Source: an uncultured Eubacteriales bacterium (GTDB lineage Bacteria; Bacillota; Clostridia; Oscillospirales; CAG-272). From it: a stretch of 33,124 nt of DNA. Under the pieces are notes generated by a model. It had not been told where the DNA came from, did not search any database, and was given only the letters and a program-made list of their open reading frames with translations. This document shows, piece after piece, positions 24,550 to 31,683 of the stretch. The position numbers were made by a program, and so were the translations under genes. The DNA is taken from contig UQNQ01000017.1 in the NCBI GenBank assembly GCA_900542425.1, positions 1 through 33,124 of the forward strand, written 5' to 3'. The first letter of the stretch is position 1, and every line of letters begins with the position of its first letter.

Positions 24550-26310
24550 ATGAAAAAATGGAGAGAAACACTGGTAAAACTGACTACAACGGCACTTATG
24601 ATTGCAATGAGTATCATACTTTGCCGGCTGCTCGGTTTTCCCCAAAACGGCAGTTATCGTATTGAGCTGGGCTTTTTGCCGATTGCTGTTGTCGCAATGC
24701 TGTACGGTCCTGTTTTAAGCGGTATTGCTTATGGAATTGCAGATTTGATCGGCGCTGCTATTTTCACAGGAATCAATCCGTTTATTACATTGTGCAAGAT
24801 TTTATTTGGTGTTGTCATGGGGCTTTTTTTCTATCGCAGAGAAAAGATCAGTCTTTGGCGCAATATCCTATGCTTTCTGATAATAGGAGCCGCTATTGAT
24901 ATTGTCTGTATGTCTCCGATCTTTGTTTACATGTTTGGGTATCCATGGAAAGAGGCGATGGTGACCCGCGGAATTGCCACGCTTGTCAACACCCCGGCAA
25001 GAATCATCACCTTTTGGCTTGTTTTCCGATATCTTGGCGAATTTCTCCGCCGGTATGCCGGAAAACATAAGACGGAACCCGCTTTTACTTCCTATGCAAA
25101 TGGCTTTCAGGCAGTCCCGCGTCTCGGTTTGGAACGGATGTTATGTATGACGGAAATCGCAGGGCATCCGGAAGCGCGGCTTCACTGTATTCATGTTGCC
25201 GGAACGAACGGGAAAGGATCTGTTTGTGCATTTTTGGAATCCATGTTGATTTCTGCAGGATACCGTGTCGGAAAATATATCTCGCCGAATCTTGTCCGCG
25301 TAAACGAGCGTATTACGGTAAACGGGGAAGAAATAACGGATAAGGCGCTTTCATCGCTTCTTGAGAGGATGGAGGCGGCGTCTGTCGAAACAGAGCGGCG
25401 TATCAAAGAACGTCCGTCTCAATTCGAAATCTGGACAACGGCGGCATTTTGCTATTTTGCGGAAAAAGAATGCGATTATGTGATTTTGGAAACCGGTCTT
25501 GGCGGAGAGTTTGACGCGACGAATGTGATTAACGGCAATGTCATGGCGGTGCTCACACATATTGACCTTGATCATATGCAGTATCTTGGAGATACGGTTG
25601 AAAAAATCGCCGAAACCAAGAGTAAAATTATTAAAAAGAACTGTGAATCAGGTGTTGCAGTCAGTTCTCATCAGTACCCCGGCGTGCTTGACGTTTTGAA
25701 AAAACGCGCGGAGGAATGCGGCATACGACTGGTTGTTCCGGGTGAAGCGGAGGTCAAGGGCTTTCGTGATATTTATGAGATTTTTTCTTATGACGGACTG
25801 GAGGATATGGTTTGCGGATTGGGAGGTCCTCATCAGATTGAGAATGCTTGCACAGCGGTGGAATGTGCACGTGTACTGGGACTGAATGATGAGCAGATTC
25901 GATTCGGAATTGAGCACGCAAAAAATCTTGCTCGTTTTGAAAAACTTTCTGATCATCCTGCCGTTATCTATGACGGTGCGCACAATCCGGACGGAACTGC
26001 GGCGCTTATCCGTGCAATGGACAGGTATTTTCCCGGAACATCCCGAACCGTTGTATTTGCTTGTATGCGTGATAAGGATTATTTGGATTCTCTGCGTATG
26101 CTGGAGCGTGCCGATGTGACAAAATTTATTTTTACGACTGTTTCGGGAAATGAACGTGCTATGACGGCGCAGGCGCTTACAGCGGCGGCGTCAGATGCAG
26201 GTATTACGGGGGAGAGTGCTCCTTCTCTTCGGGAAGCTTTGGAAATTGCCAAATCCTATGGCAATCCTGTCTTTATTTGCGGATCGCTTTATCTGTACGC
26301 TGATCTATAA
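24550..26310 (+). CDS. Fusion of folate ECF S component (FolT) and folylpolyglutamate synthase (FolC)
   Basis: A single 586-residue frame joins two folate proteins. Residues 1 to about 168 are a FolT-type ECF S component: RIELGFLPIAVVAMLYGP and GIAYGIADLIGAAIF lie among about six hydrophobic segments. From about 176 a complete FolC Mur-ligase domain follows. It has LGLERM, the P-loop HVAGTNGKGS (218-224), ISPNLVRVNERI (usually SPHL), ETGLGGEFDATNV, THIDLDHMQYLG with the downstream Lys of ETKSKI, and YDGAHNPDG. FolC adds glutamates to folate, so imported folate could be trapped as it enters. I start at ATG 24550, ten bases after GGAGG; ATG 24508 is in frame but poorly served. No internal SD-ATG is visible at the junction. 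The ECF module at 4307-6863 could energize it. Confidence 0.93.
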   Translation: MKKWRETLVKLTTTALMIAMSIILCRLLGFPQNGSYRIELGFLPIAVVAMLYGPVLSGIAYGIADLIGAAIFTGINPFITLCKILFGVVMGLFFYRREKISLWRNILCFLIIGAAIDIVCMSPIFVYMFGYPWKEAMVTRGIATLVNTPARIITFWLVFRYLGEFLRRYAGKHKTEPAFTSYANGFQAVPRLGLERMLCMTEIAGHPEARLHCIHVAGTNGKGSVCAFLESMLISAGYRVGKYISPNLVRVNERITVNGEEITDKALSSLLERMEAASVETERRIKERPSQFEIWTTAAFCYFAEKECDYVILETGLGGEFDATNVINGNVMAVLTHIDLDHMQYLGDTVEKIAETKSKIIKKNCESGVAVSSHQYPGVLDVLKKRAEECGIRLVVPGEAEVKGFRDIYEIFSYDGLEDMVCGLGGPHQIENACTAVECARVLGLNDEQIRFGIEHAKNLARFEKLSDHPAVIYDGAHNPDGTAALIRAMDRYFPGTSRTVVFACMRDKDYLDSLRMLERADVTKFIFTTVSGNERAMTAQALTAAASDAGITGESAPSLREALEIAKSYGNPVFICGSLYLYADL

Positions 26311-26317
26311 GGGCGCA

Positions 26318-26410
26318 ATGCTTGGTGAATTTTTAGGTGAGGGCCTTGACGCTGCAAACGAAAATTACAGCACCGGCATGGATTATTTTGATGATTTAGA
26401 ACTAATATAA
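26318..26410 (+). CDS. Possible 30-residue acidic small protein
   Basis: An ATG at 26318, four bases after AAGGG, opens a 30-codon frame ending at 26410 (MLGEFLGEGLDAAN...). It is acidic, starts seven bases after the folT-folC stop, and its stop is inside the following terminator. The frame could be a translated small gene or chance; I do not recognise it. Confidence 0.22.
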   Translation: MLGEFLGEGLDAANENYSTGMDYFDDLELI

Positions 26411-26441
26411 AAACAAGGCAGGAGTTTCCTGCCTTGTTTTT
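26409..26441 (+). terminator. Rho-independent terminator of folT-folC
   Basis: A perfect 15-bp stem (26409-26423 with 26427-26441) with a three-base loop, A5 at the start and T5 at the end, then further T-rich sequence. It is effective on the plus strand. The mirror-image A/T ends would also let it stop minus-strand transcription from 26565. Confidence 0.92.
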
Positions 26442-26564
26442 ATCATTTTATTTTTTGTTTTGGTTATTTTATTACTTTCGTTTGAGAAATCACAAAATTT
26501 CTTTTTTAAGAAAATATGAAAAATAAGAAATATAGCATTTCAAACTAAGAAAATATATTAAACT

Positions 26565-27488
26565 TTATGATTTTTTCTTATCCTTCTTTTTCGCTTTTTT
26601 GGCTTCTTTCTGCTTTGTTTTCTCGCTTTTAAACCGCTCGGAGAGCGTTTCAAATTCATAATCGACATTGACAGTTTCCGGAGGCTGTTCCAAAACAGAG
26701 GGATCTTTCAGATATTGCTGTAGTGCTGCAAACGCAGTGGCGTAATAATGACCATCTGCAATACGTTCATCCATGACGATGCCAAACGGGATTTCCTTTT
26801 CCAGTACAAGATTTCCGTCCCGCATTTTGGGAGTTTCAACGTTATTTCCCATCGCGACAACCATACCCATTGTACCGAAGTCATAAACATGGTGGTAGAT
26901 GTGGTTGGTACGAATACTTGCCAAATTGGTAAAAACCATACTCCCATGGAACGGACTGAGATCTGTGATTGCTTTCGGGAGAAGTCCGTGACGGTCGAGC
27001 AATCTTAAAAACCATAAAAGAAACCGCATCAGCGGACCACAACTTAGCAGGACCTGAAAGAGCTTGTCTGTATTGGTGTTGCTTGTGGACTTGTTGTTTT
27101 CGGCAATAAAAGATTCAATTTTATGATTGACATCATAGATAGTATCAAACAGATCGAATTTCATTTTGCTCATAGAAGGATTGTTATCGGACGGACGAAG
27201 TACAACCATTGCGATTTTCAATTCATTATGTGCATAAATTTTGCTGTTAACAACAAACCGATTCAGCTGCGGAAATTGGGAAAAGGTCCTGACAAGAGCC
27301 GACATGACAACGGCAAGATGACTGACCCGGAAGCCTTTTTTTCTGGCTTCAATCACATAGTTATGTACATTTTCATAGGGAACGGTAACGGTGATCGCAT
27401 TTTGTGCATCACAGCGTGTACGCATGAAATAGGGTGCCAGTGTATACATGGGATCTACATTTTTGACTCTTTTACCATCAGCTCTCAT
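26565..27488 (-). CDS. Standalone E2-acyltransferase-fold protein with altered catalytic motif
   Basis: A 307-residue protein resembling the catalytic domain of 2-oxo acid dehydrogenase E2 (chloramphenicol acetyltransferase fold), with no lipoyl or E1-binding domain. Visible are a SHLAVVMSALVRTFSQFPQL segment, the TDLSPFHGSMVFTNLAS segment, and near residue 240 the motif MDERIADGHYYA. Canonical E2 enzymes have DHRxxDG with a catalytic His; here Glu replaces it, so ordinary transacetylation is doubtful. The C-terminus is a Lys-rich tail (KKAKKKDKKKS) that could bind nucleic acid or membrane. ATG 27488 follows GGAGG by seven bases. No pyruvate dehydrogenase genes are nearby. The fold is confident, the function is not. 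Confidence 0.82.
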   Translation of the reverse strand: MRADGKRVKNVDPMYTLAPYFMRTRCDAQNAITVTVPYENVHNYVIEARKKGFRVSHLAVVMSALVRTFSQFPQLNRFVVNSKIYAHNELKIAMVVLRPSDNNPSMSKMKFDLFDTIYDVNHKIESFIAENNKSTSNTNTDKLFQVLLSCGPLMRFLLWFLRLLDRHGLLPKAITDLSPFHGSMVFTNLASIRTNHIYHHVYDFGTMGMVVAMGNNVETPKMRDGNLVLEKEIPFGIVMDERIADGHYYATAFAALQQYLKDPSVLEQPPETVNVDYEFETLSERFKSEKTKQKEAKKAKKKDKKKS

Positions 27489-27504
27489 TAGAAACCTCCA
27501 TATG

Positions 27505-27530
27505 GCGCTGCTATGATGCAGCGCTTTTTT
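27505..27530 (+). terminator. Terminator-shaped hairpin in the leader of the E2-like gene
   Basis: GCGCTGC (27505-27511) and GCAGCGC (27518-27524) enclose six bases and are followed by T6 on the plus strand. No plus-strand gene ends here. It could stop antisense transcription. On the minus strand it forms a hairpin just upstream of the GGAGG of the E2-like gene and could affect translation. Confidence 0.6.
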
Positions 27531-27685
27531 CGATGTATGATTTGATATTCATGTCTTCGGAATATGGCTTCGCGATCACATATATTTTTGTGGAACGGAT
27601 CACTTTACAAACGTTTATATATTTTTTTGGTATGCTTTTTATTCTGAGTCTACAGCAATATGCTAAGTTTAAAAATGGATTGTCA

Positions 27686-28237
27686 CTAATTGCGGATATA
27701 TCGTCTGAGCTTAACTGCCAAAAAATAAGCGCCGATAACAGATACAATATCTTTTGCAAGATATGGCAGAGAAGCAACGGAAAATGCATACCAAACGGTG
27801 GTATCTGCAACAGCAGAAAACCAAAGAGCGCCAAGTAGGTGACAAAGCACAAGCCCGAAAGCGGAAAGAGAAATCAGAACAGCAATGTGTTTGGTTTTCC
27901 ATGCCAATCCGCACATAATTGCCATGAGGAGAAAACCCAGAATGTAGCCTCCCGTCATGCCGGCAAGCACTCCAATGGAACCCTTGAAGCCGGAGAAGAC
28001 CGGTATGCCGATTACACCGATTATAATATAGGTAAAAACAGAGGCTGGTCCGTACCATGGTCCGAGCAGGTATGCACATAAAGCGACTCCAAAGGTTTGA
28101 AGGGTAAACGGTACGTTCCATGGCGTTGGGATCGCAATTTGGGAGAGTACTGCAAGCACGGCAGTCATCATAGCTGTCAAAGCAATCTTATAAAGAGAAA
28201 TTTTTCGCATATTGGATGTCTCACTTGTTTCACTCAT
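27686..28237 (-). CDS. bioY: Biotin ECF transporter S component BioY
   Basis: BioY is the biotin-binding membrane S component of ECF transporters. The product is up to 183 residues with about six hydrophobic segments. The family signature is clear: NVPFTLQTFGVALCAYLLGP, then GIPVFSGFKGS and the GMTGGYILGF loop. The ATG at 28237 has no SD and lies only about eight bases after the predicted transcription start; ATG 28210 (MRKISLYKIALTAM) has a weak GTGAG and is an alternative. Biotin biosynthesis genes are absent nearby. It would draw on the shared EcfA1A2T module at 4307-6863. Confidence 0.94.
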   Translation of the reverse strand: MSETSETSNMRKISLYKIALTAMMTAVLAVLSQIAIPTPWNVPFTLQTFGVALCAYLLGPWYGPASVFTYIIIGVIGIPVFSGFKGSIGVLAGMTGGYILGFLLMAIMCGLAWKTKHIAVLISLSAFGLVLCHLLGALWFSAVADTTVWYAFSVASLPYLAKDIVSVIGAYFLAVKLRRYIRN

Positions 28238-28240
28238 AAA

Positions 28241-28280
28241 ATATCATTGATATTGTATCAACAGGAGAACAAAAAGTCAA
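28241..28280 (-). promoter_or_regulatory. bioY promoter with overlapping palindromes
   Basis: On the minus strand, TTGACT (28275-28280), 17 bases, TACAAT (28252-28257). Two overlapping 13-base palindromes, ATATCA-T-TGATAT (28241-28253) and TGATA-TTG-TATCA (28248-28260), cover the -10 and the start point, the position of an operator. They do not match the usual BirA site. The rest of the 28238-28545 gap holds only AT-rich sequence and the tRNA promoter. Confidence 0.75.
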
Positions 28281-28477
28281 GTCCGAATCATCATAGCTGA
28301 AAGAAGAAATCATAAAAATATCTTTAAAATTTTCGAAATATATAGAAGTTTGAAAACAGTATAAAAAAGAACGCTGAATCTCTGTGACAGCACATTTCGT
28401 TTTTTATTTCTTTTGAATAAGGAAAGAATCTTTTGCTGTAATTGTATAGATTTAAGAGAGAAAATATAAAAAAACTC

Positions 28478-28506
28478 TTGACAAAGCATTCTATTTATGA
28501 TATACT
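28478..28506 (+). promoter_or_regulatory. Promoter of the tRNA-Thr/tRNA-Tyr operon
   Basis: TTGACA (28478-28483), 17 bases, TATACT (28501-28506). A repeat CTCGTCG (28511-28517)/CGACGAG (28534-28540) follows at the 5' end of the predicted transcript and would fold the leader immediately before the first tRNA. Confidence 0.92.
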
Positions 28507-28545
28507 TTTTCTCGTCGCAGAAATGAGTTTTCACGACGAGAAAAC

Positions 28546-28620
28546 GCTGGTGTGGCTCAATGGCAGAGCAGCTGATTTGTAATCAGCAGGTTGATGGTTC
28601 GACTCCGTTCACCAGCTCCA
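28546..28620 (+). tRNA. tRNA-Thr (TGT)
   Basis: A 75-base tRNA. The acceptor GCTGGTG pairs with CACCAGC, and the D arm is GCTC...GAGC. The anticodon stem GCTGA/TCAGC has loop TTTGTAA with anticodon TGT. The T arm is GATGG-TTCGACT-CCGTT, and CCA is encoded. Together with the GGT isoacceptor at 20642 it is one of two threonine tRNAs in the window. Confidence 0.97.
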
Positions 28621-28621
28621 T

Positions 28622-28640
28622 ACGCCGCATGCTGCGGCGT
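28622..28640 (+). other. Spacer hairpin between tRNA-Thr and tRNA-Tyr
   Basis: ACGCCGCA and TGCGGCGT form a perfect 8-bp stem with a three-base loop directly after the CCA of tRNA-Thr. Without a U-run it is more likely a processing spacer than a terminator. Confidence 0.5.
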
Positions 28641-28647
28641 TATATTT

Positions 28648-28732
28648 GGGAGCGTTCCCGAGTGGCCAAAGGGGGCAGACTGTAAATCTGTTGCAAGTTG
28701 CTTCGGTGGTCCGAATCCACCCGCTCCCACCA
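28648..28732 (+). tRNA. tRNA-Tyr (GTA), with C at position 55
   Basis: An 85-base class II tRNA with acceptor GGGAGCG/CGCTCCC, D arm CCCGAGTGGCCAAAGGGG, anticodon loop CTGTAAA (GTA), a long variable arm and encoded CCA. The layout is that of bacterial tRNA-Tyr. The T loop reads TCCGAAT instead of TTCGAAT, so the almost universal U55 (pseudouridine 55) is replaced by C. Confidence 0.95.
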
Positions 28733-28759
28733 AATATTGCGGTTGAAAAAGATGCCGTG

Positions 28760-28785
28760 TAAAAAAGCCTTGAGAAATCAAGGCT
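28760..28785 (-). terminator. Minus-strand Rho-independent terminator
   Basis: AGCCTTGA (28766-28773) pairs with TCAAGGCT (28778-28785) around a GAAA tetraloop. On the minus strand it is followed by six Ts. It is the first clear terminator downstream of the sigma-factor gene that ends at 28994. Confidence 0.75.
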
Positions 28786-28824
28786 CCCATAAGGATACTT
28801 TTAAAAACAACCGATTGAGAGGCG

Positions 28825-28864
28825 CACAGCCCGCAGATTCGTTAGATCTGCGGGCTGTGTGTTT
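28825..28864 (+). terminator. Terminator of the tRNA-Thr/tRNA-Tyr operon
   Basis: A perfect 14-bp, GC-rich stem (28825-28838 with 28846-28859) with a seven-base loop, followed by TGTTTT. It is the plus-strand end of the tRNA operon. Confidence 0.88.
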
Positions 28865-28912
28865 TATCAGCTACCTATAATATTTTAAAAACACGCTTGA
28901 ACTATAGTTGCT

Positions 28913-28938
28913 TTATTCACTCTGCATATAAACCTCCT
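28913..28938 (-). other. Consensus SD and ATG followed by a four-codon frame
   Basis: On the minus strand AGGAGG (28933-28938) lies five bases before ATG (28925-28927), and the frame stops at TAA after four codons. It sits about 55 bases downstream of the sigma-factor stop. It may be the remnant of a lost gene or a tiny regulatory ORF. Confidence 0.25.
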
Positions 28939-28993
28939 AATACTTGCTTTTCTATTACGCGTGACAATCAATTAGCAAATGCCTTTTTGTGAA

Positions 28994-31510
28994 TTAATTG
29001 CTCTGTGTTGCCTCATAATCACGTCTGCTTTGAACGCCGGTCGCATTACGGAAAACATAGGTACCATTTTCATCAGAATCAAAAGTATACTCCAGAGATG
29101 CACGATAACCGTTTCCTATTGTATCCGGCTCATATTTACGATACAAGCCATCGGAAATGGGAAAATATCCTTCTCCCATATCTTGATATTCAGTCAGCTG
29201 CCATACAGCTGTTGTGTTATCATCGATTTTGTGAGTAAACTTTACAAATCCAATTCCTTCCGCATACCAGCATTCGCTTTTTCCTCCAAAATAGAAGTTC
29301 AAATCAAGATCGAAGCTTATGTGCCGGCAGTTTTTAAATGTTCCCGCAGGAGTAGTAACAGTATCGTTTTCTAAAACGATAAATTGCTTTAATGGCTTTT
29401 TTGGCTTTGCGATAAAACCGGGCACCCATTCATCAGACCATCGGCCCATACCACAGTTATCCACTATTTCATCGAAAAAGCTGTAAAGTATTTTTTTGCT
29501 TTCAAGCCCTAAATTCACGGCATCTTTCCATTCAAAATGCTCGGTCTGTAAGCATCGTACTTCGCCGTTTTTGTTTGTCAGCACACCGCAGCTATAAAAA
29601 TTCCAACGTCCTTTTTCGGTATAGTCAGGGTTAATCTTCGGATCGGTACGGAGAATCCTCAGCATAACATCCTCTGCAACCTGAAACCTCGTTTTTTGGC
29701 ACTTGGTAACGGCAAACGTTTTTGCCTGCTGTAAAAGCTTGCTTGCATCAACTAAATTTTCGTTATCACCTTCGCCTGTGCAATAGGTTTGTATGACTTC
29801 CGCCATCTTACCATCAAAGGTATCGAAATATCCTAAAGTTTCACAGCAATTTACAGCGGCAACCGTTGCGGCATTGTTCTCAAATGTCGTCACCTCAAAA
29901 AAGATTTCCTTATCATATCGAACCGCTGCATCGGGTGTCGCAGGACTGTAATCCCAGCGGTTACCGGGTGCAAAGGGTATGATGCCTTCACCGCCGACGA
30001 TATGGACCTTGGATAATTCCAAAACGCGTCTCCCATTGAAGTGTTCTGTTTCCTGGCGAACTATGCCAACACCGGCACAAATAAATGTTTTACAGTATGT
30101 CAAGCCGTACTCATTACCTTGGAATTCAAACACAAGGCAGTTTTCAAAGATTCCTGCAGGTGTGACGCAAACTTCTGTATTGGAAATAAATGTCAATTCA
30201 CCTTTCCCTGAATCGGAAACTATAACATCACCGACTTTCATTTCCGGATCATACATAAGATTGTTGCAAGCGGCAAGATTCCAGAATATGCTGGATGCGA
30301 CAGTTTCTTCTGAACCTCCGTATCCGGGTTGAGACCAGAAATACAATTTACCGTCAATAAACCGATACTTTTCTCCGGTAGCATTTACGTCAATTCTTTT
30401 AAAATTCTCCCGCTGGCTTGCCTTGAGTACCTTGGTTTCACAGTAAATTGCAGATTTGGCGTTGGCGTAGTATTCATTTTCAGGCGGCATTATTTTTAAT
30501 GTTTCCTCAAAAGCCTCAATTGCTTTCTCATACTGTCCTATGCTCCGGTATTCATATCCGAGCCAAAACCAAGTATAACCCAAAGCACTCCAACCCCCTT
30601 TTTCCTTAAAATACGGTATTTGAGTATTCAGCATAAAGTTTCGCTTTTCCTCGCCGTGATACTTCTCATTCTCATAACAGGCAACCGACTGCATAACATC
30701 CTCATTGTGTCCGTCTTCAGCGGCTTTTTTTATTTTTGCGTAAACTTCGTCATTTGCCTGTCCGGGAATCCACCATGCTCCCAACAACCATGTATCTGCT
30801 AAAGCATGGCTTTTTTCCGTAGAATCAGGCAGTTCATTGACCAATTTCAAAACCGCATGATACTCGGCTTCAAAACCGGATTTATCTTCCCTTATTCTCC
30901 ACAGCTTGAGTGCTTCAACCTGACGCATAACACGAGTGACAACAGATTCATTTTCATTATATGTTTTTTCCATGATTCCATAGCCCTTTCTCAGTTGTTT
31001 TCGTCCTTCGGAAAGTCTCCATTTAACAGTACCTTCGGAAATTGACAGCTTTTTCGCAATCTCTTTTATCGACAGGTCAGAAAAATAATGCAGCTTTACC
31101 GCTTCGCGAATTTTCTCGCTTAAGGCATTCACCTTTTCCTGCAAATCACTATACTCAAAAATATCAGAATTAACGGTATCCGGAATATCAAAGCTTTCAA
31201 ATTCATTCAGACTGATATTCGGTATCGTGCTCCGGTAATGCGCCTCAAGTGTTCTTGCATGGTTTTTCGCAATACTGCATACCCATATTCCGAATTTTTC
31301 TCTTTCGCGCAAAGCGGAAAGATTCATCCATGCGGAAACAAATGCGTCCTGAGTTGCATCCTCGGCCGAAAACTTGCATCCGGTGACATAAAAAGCCGTA
31401 CCGTTCACTGCGCGCTCGTGTCGGGTAACAAGCTCCTCAAATGCCGATTTATCTCCGAGAAGCGACATTTGCACTAATGTACTGTCATCCTTATCGTGAT
31501 ACTTGTTCAT
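28994..31510 (-). CDS. ECF-type sigma-70 factor with large C-terminal TPR and repeat domains
   Basis: An 838-residue protein whose first 180 residues are a complete ECF sigma factor. Region 2 is at about 12-88 (FEELVTRHERAV, DATQDAFVSAWMNL). Region 4 is at about 122-178, with the helix-turn-helix LSIKEIAKKLSISEGTVKWR. After it come a helical region with a TPR-like unit (GYTWFWLGYEYRSIGQYEKA, about 311-344) and two related beta-type modules at about 444-525 and 714-795. Both modules contain tPAGxFxNC, a G(I/V)GxV strand and a geGxxPfxxGxxxxY ending. No membrane helix is visible and no anti-sigma gene adjoins it. Ordinary ECF factors have about 200 residues. I infer a one-protein sensor-regulator; the signal is unknown. 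Confidence 0.9.
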   Translation of the reverse strand: MNKYHDKDDSTLVQMSLLGDKSAFEELVTRHERAVNGTAFYVTGCKFSAEDATQDAFVSAWMNLSALREREKFGIWVCSIAKNHARTLEAHYRSTIPNISLNEFESFDIPDTVNSDIFEYSDLQEKVNALSEKIREAVKLHYFSDLSIKEIAKKLSISEGTVKWRLSEGRKQLRKGYGIMEKTYNENESVVTRVMRQVEALKLWRIREDKSGFEAEYHAVLKLVNELPDSTEKSHALADTWLLGAWWIPGQANDEVYAKIKKAAEDGHNEDVMQSVACYENEKYHGEEKRNFMLNTQIPYFKEKGGWSALGYTWFWLGYEYRSIGQYEKAIEAFEETLKIMPPENEYYANAKSAIYCETKVLKASQRENFKRIDVNATGEKYRFIDGKLYFWSQPGYGGSEETVASSIFWNLAACNNLMYDPEMKVGDVIVSDSGKGELTFISNTEVCVTPAGIFENCLVFEFQGNEYGLTYCKTFICAGVGIVRQETEHFNGRRVLELSKVHIVGGEGIIPFAPGNRWDYSPATPDAAVRYDKEIFFEVTTFENNAATVAAVNCCETLGYFDTFDGKMAEVIQTYCTGEGDNENLVDASKLLQQAKTFAVTKCQKTRFQVAEDVMLRILRTDPKINPDYTEKGRWNFYSCGVLTNKNGEVRCLQTEHFEWKDAVNLGLESKKILYSFFDEIVDNCGMGRWSDEWVPGFIAKPKKPLKQFIVLENDTVTTPAGTFKNCRHISFDLDLNFYFGGKSECWYAEGIGFVKFTHKIDDNTTAVWQLTEYQDMGEGYFPISDGLYRKYEPDTIGNGYRASLEYTFDSDENGTYVFRNATGVQSRRDYEATQSN

Positions 31511-31540
31511 TTCCAGGTTCCTTTCCTTTGGACTTCACCT

Positions 31541-31570
31541 ATAAGACTGAAAAAATGAGCAAAAGGTTGG
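31541..31570 (-). promoter_or_regulatory. Candidate ECF-type promoter of the sigma-factor gene
   Basis: The minus strand reads CCAACCTTTT (31561-31570) and TCAGTCTTAT (31541-31550). The AAC and AGTC cores are about 17 bases apart, similar to the AAC-N16/17-CGTC pattern of ECF-sigma promoters, and lie about 31 bases before the ATG. This could be autoregulation. The match is partial. Confidence 0.3.
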
Positions 31571-31683
31571 GTTTATTTTCTAAAAATAAATTTTTTGTGG
31601 CAATCCTTATCGCCTTACTCACCGGCAGAAAAAGGCGCCGGTCAACTATCAGACTGTACCTAAATTTCATACACATCATCCTT

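Noticed and set aside
27511..27852. 113-codon minus-strand frame overlapping the end of bioY
   Set aside because: Most of it is a shifted frame of bioY. The tail (KPYSEDMNIKSYIEKSAAS) looks protein-like but has no SD and ends in the leader hairpin of the next gene.
28310..28534. 74-codon minus-strand frame between bioY and the tRNAs
   Set aside because: It is AT-rich, with no SD, and it covers the tRNA promoter on the other strand.
31620..31641. ACCGGC/GCCGGT hairpin upstream of the sigma gene as a terminator
   Set aside because: It has only six pairs, a ten-base loop and no U-run after the stem.
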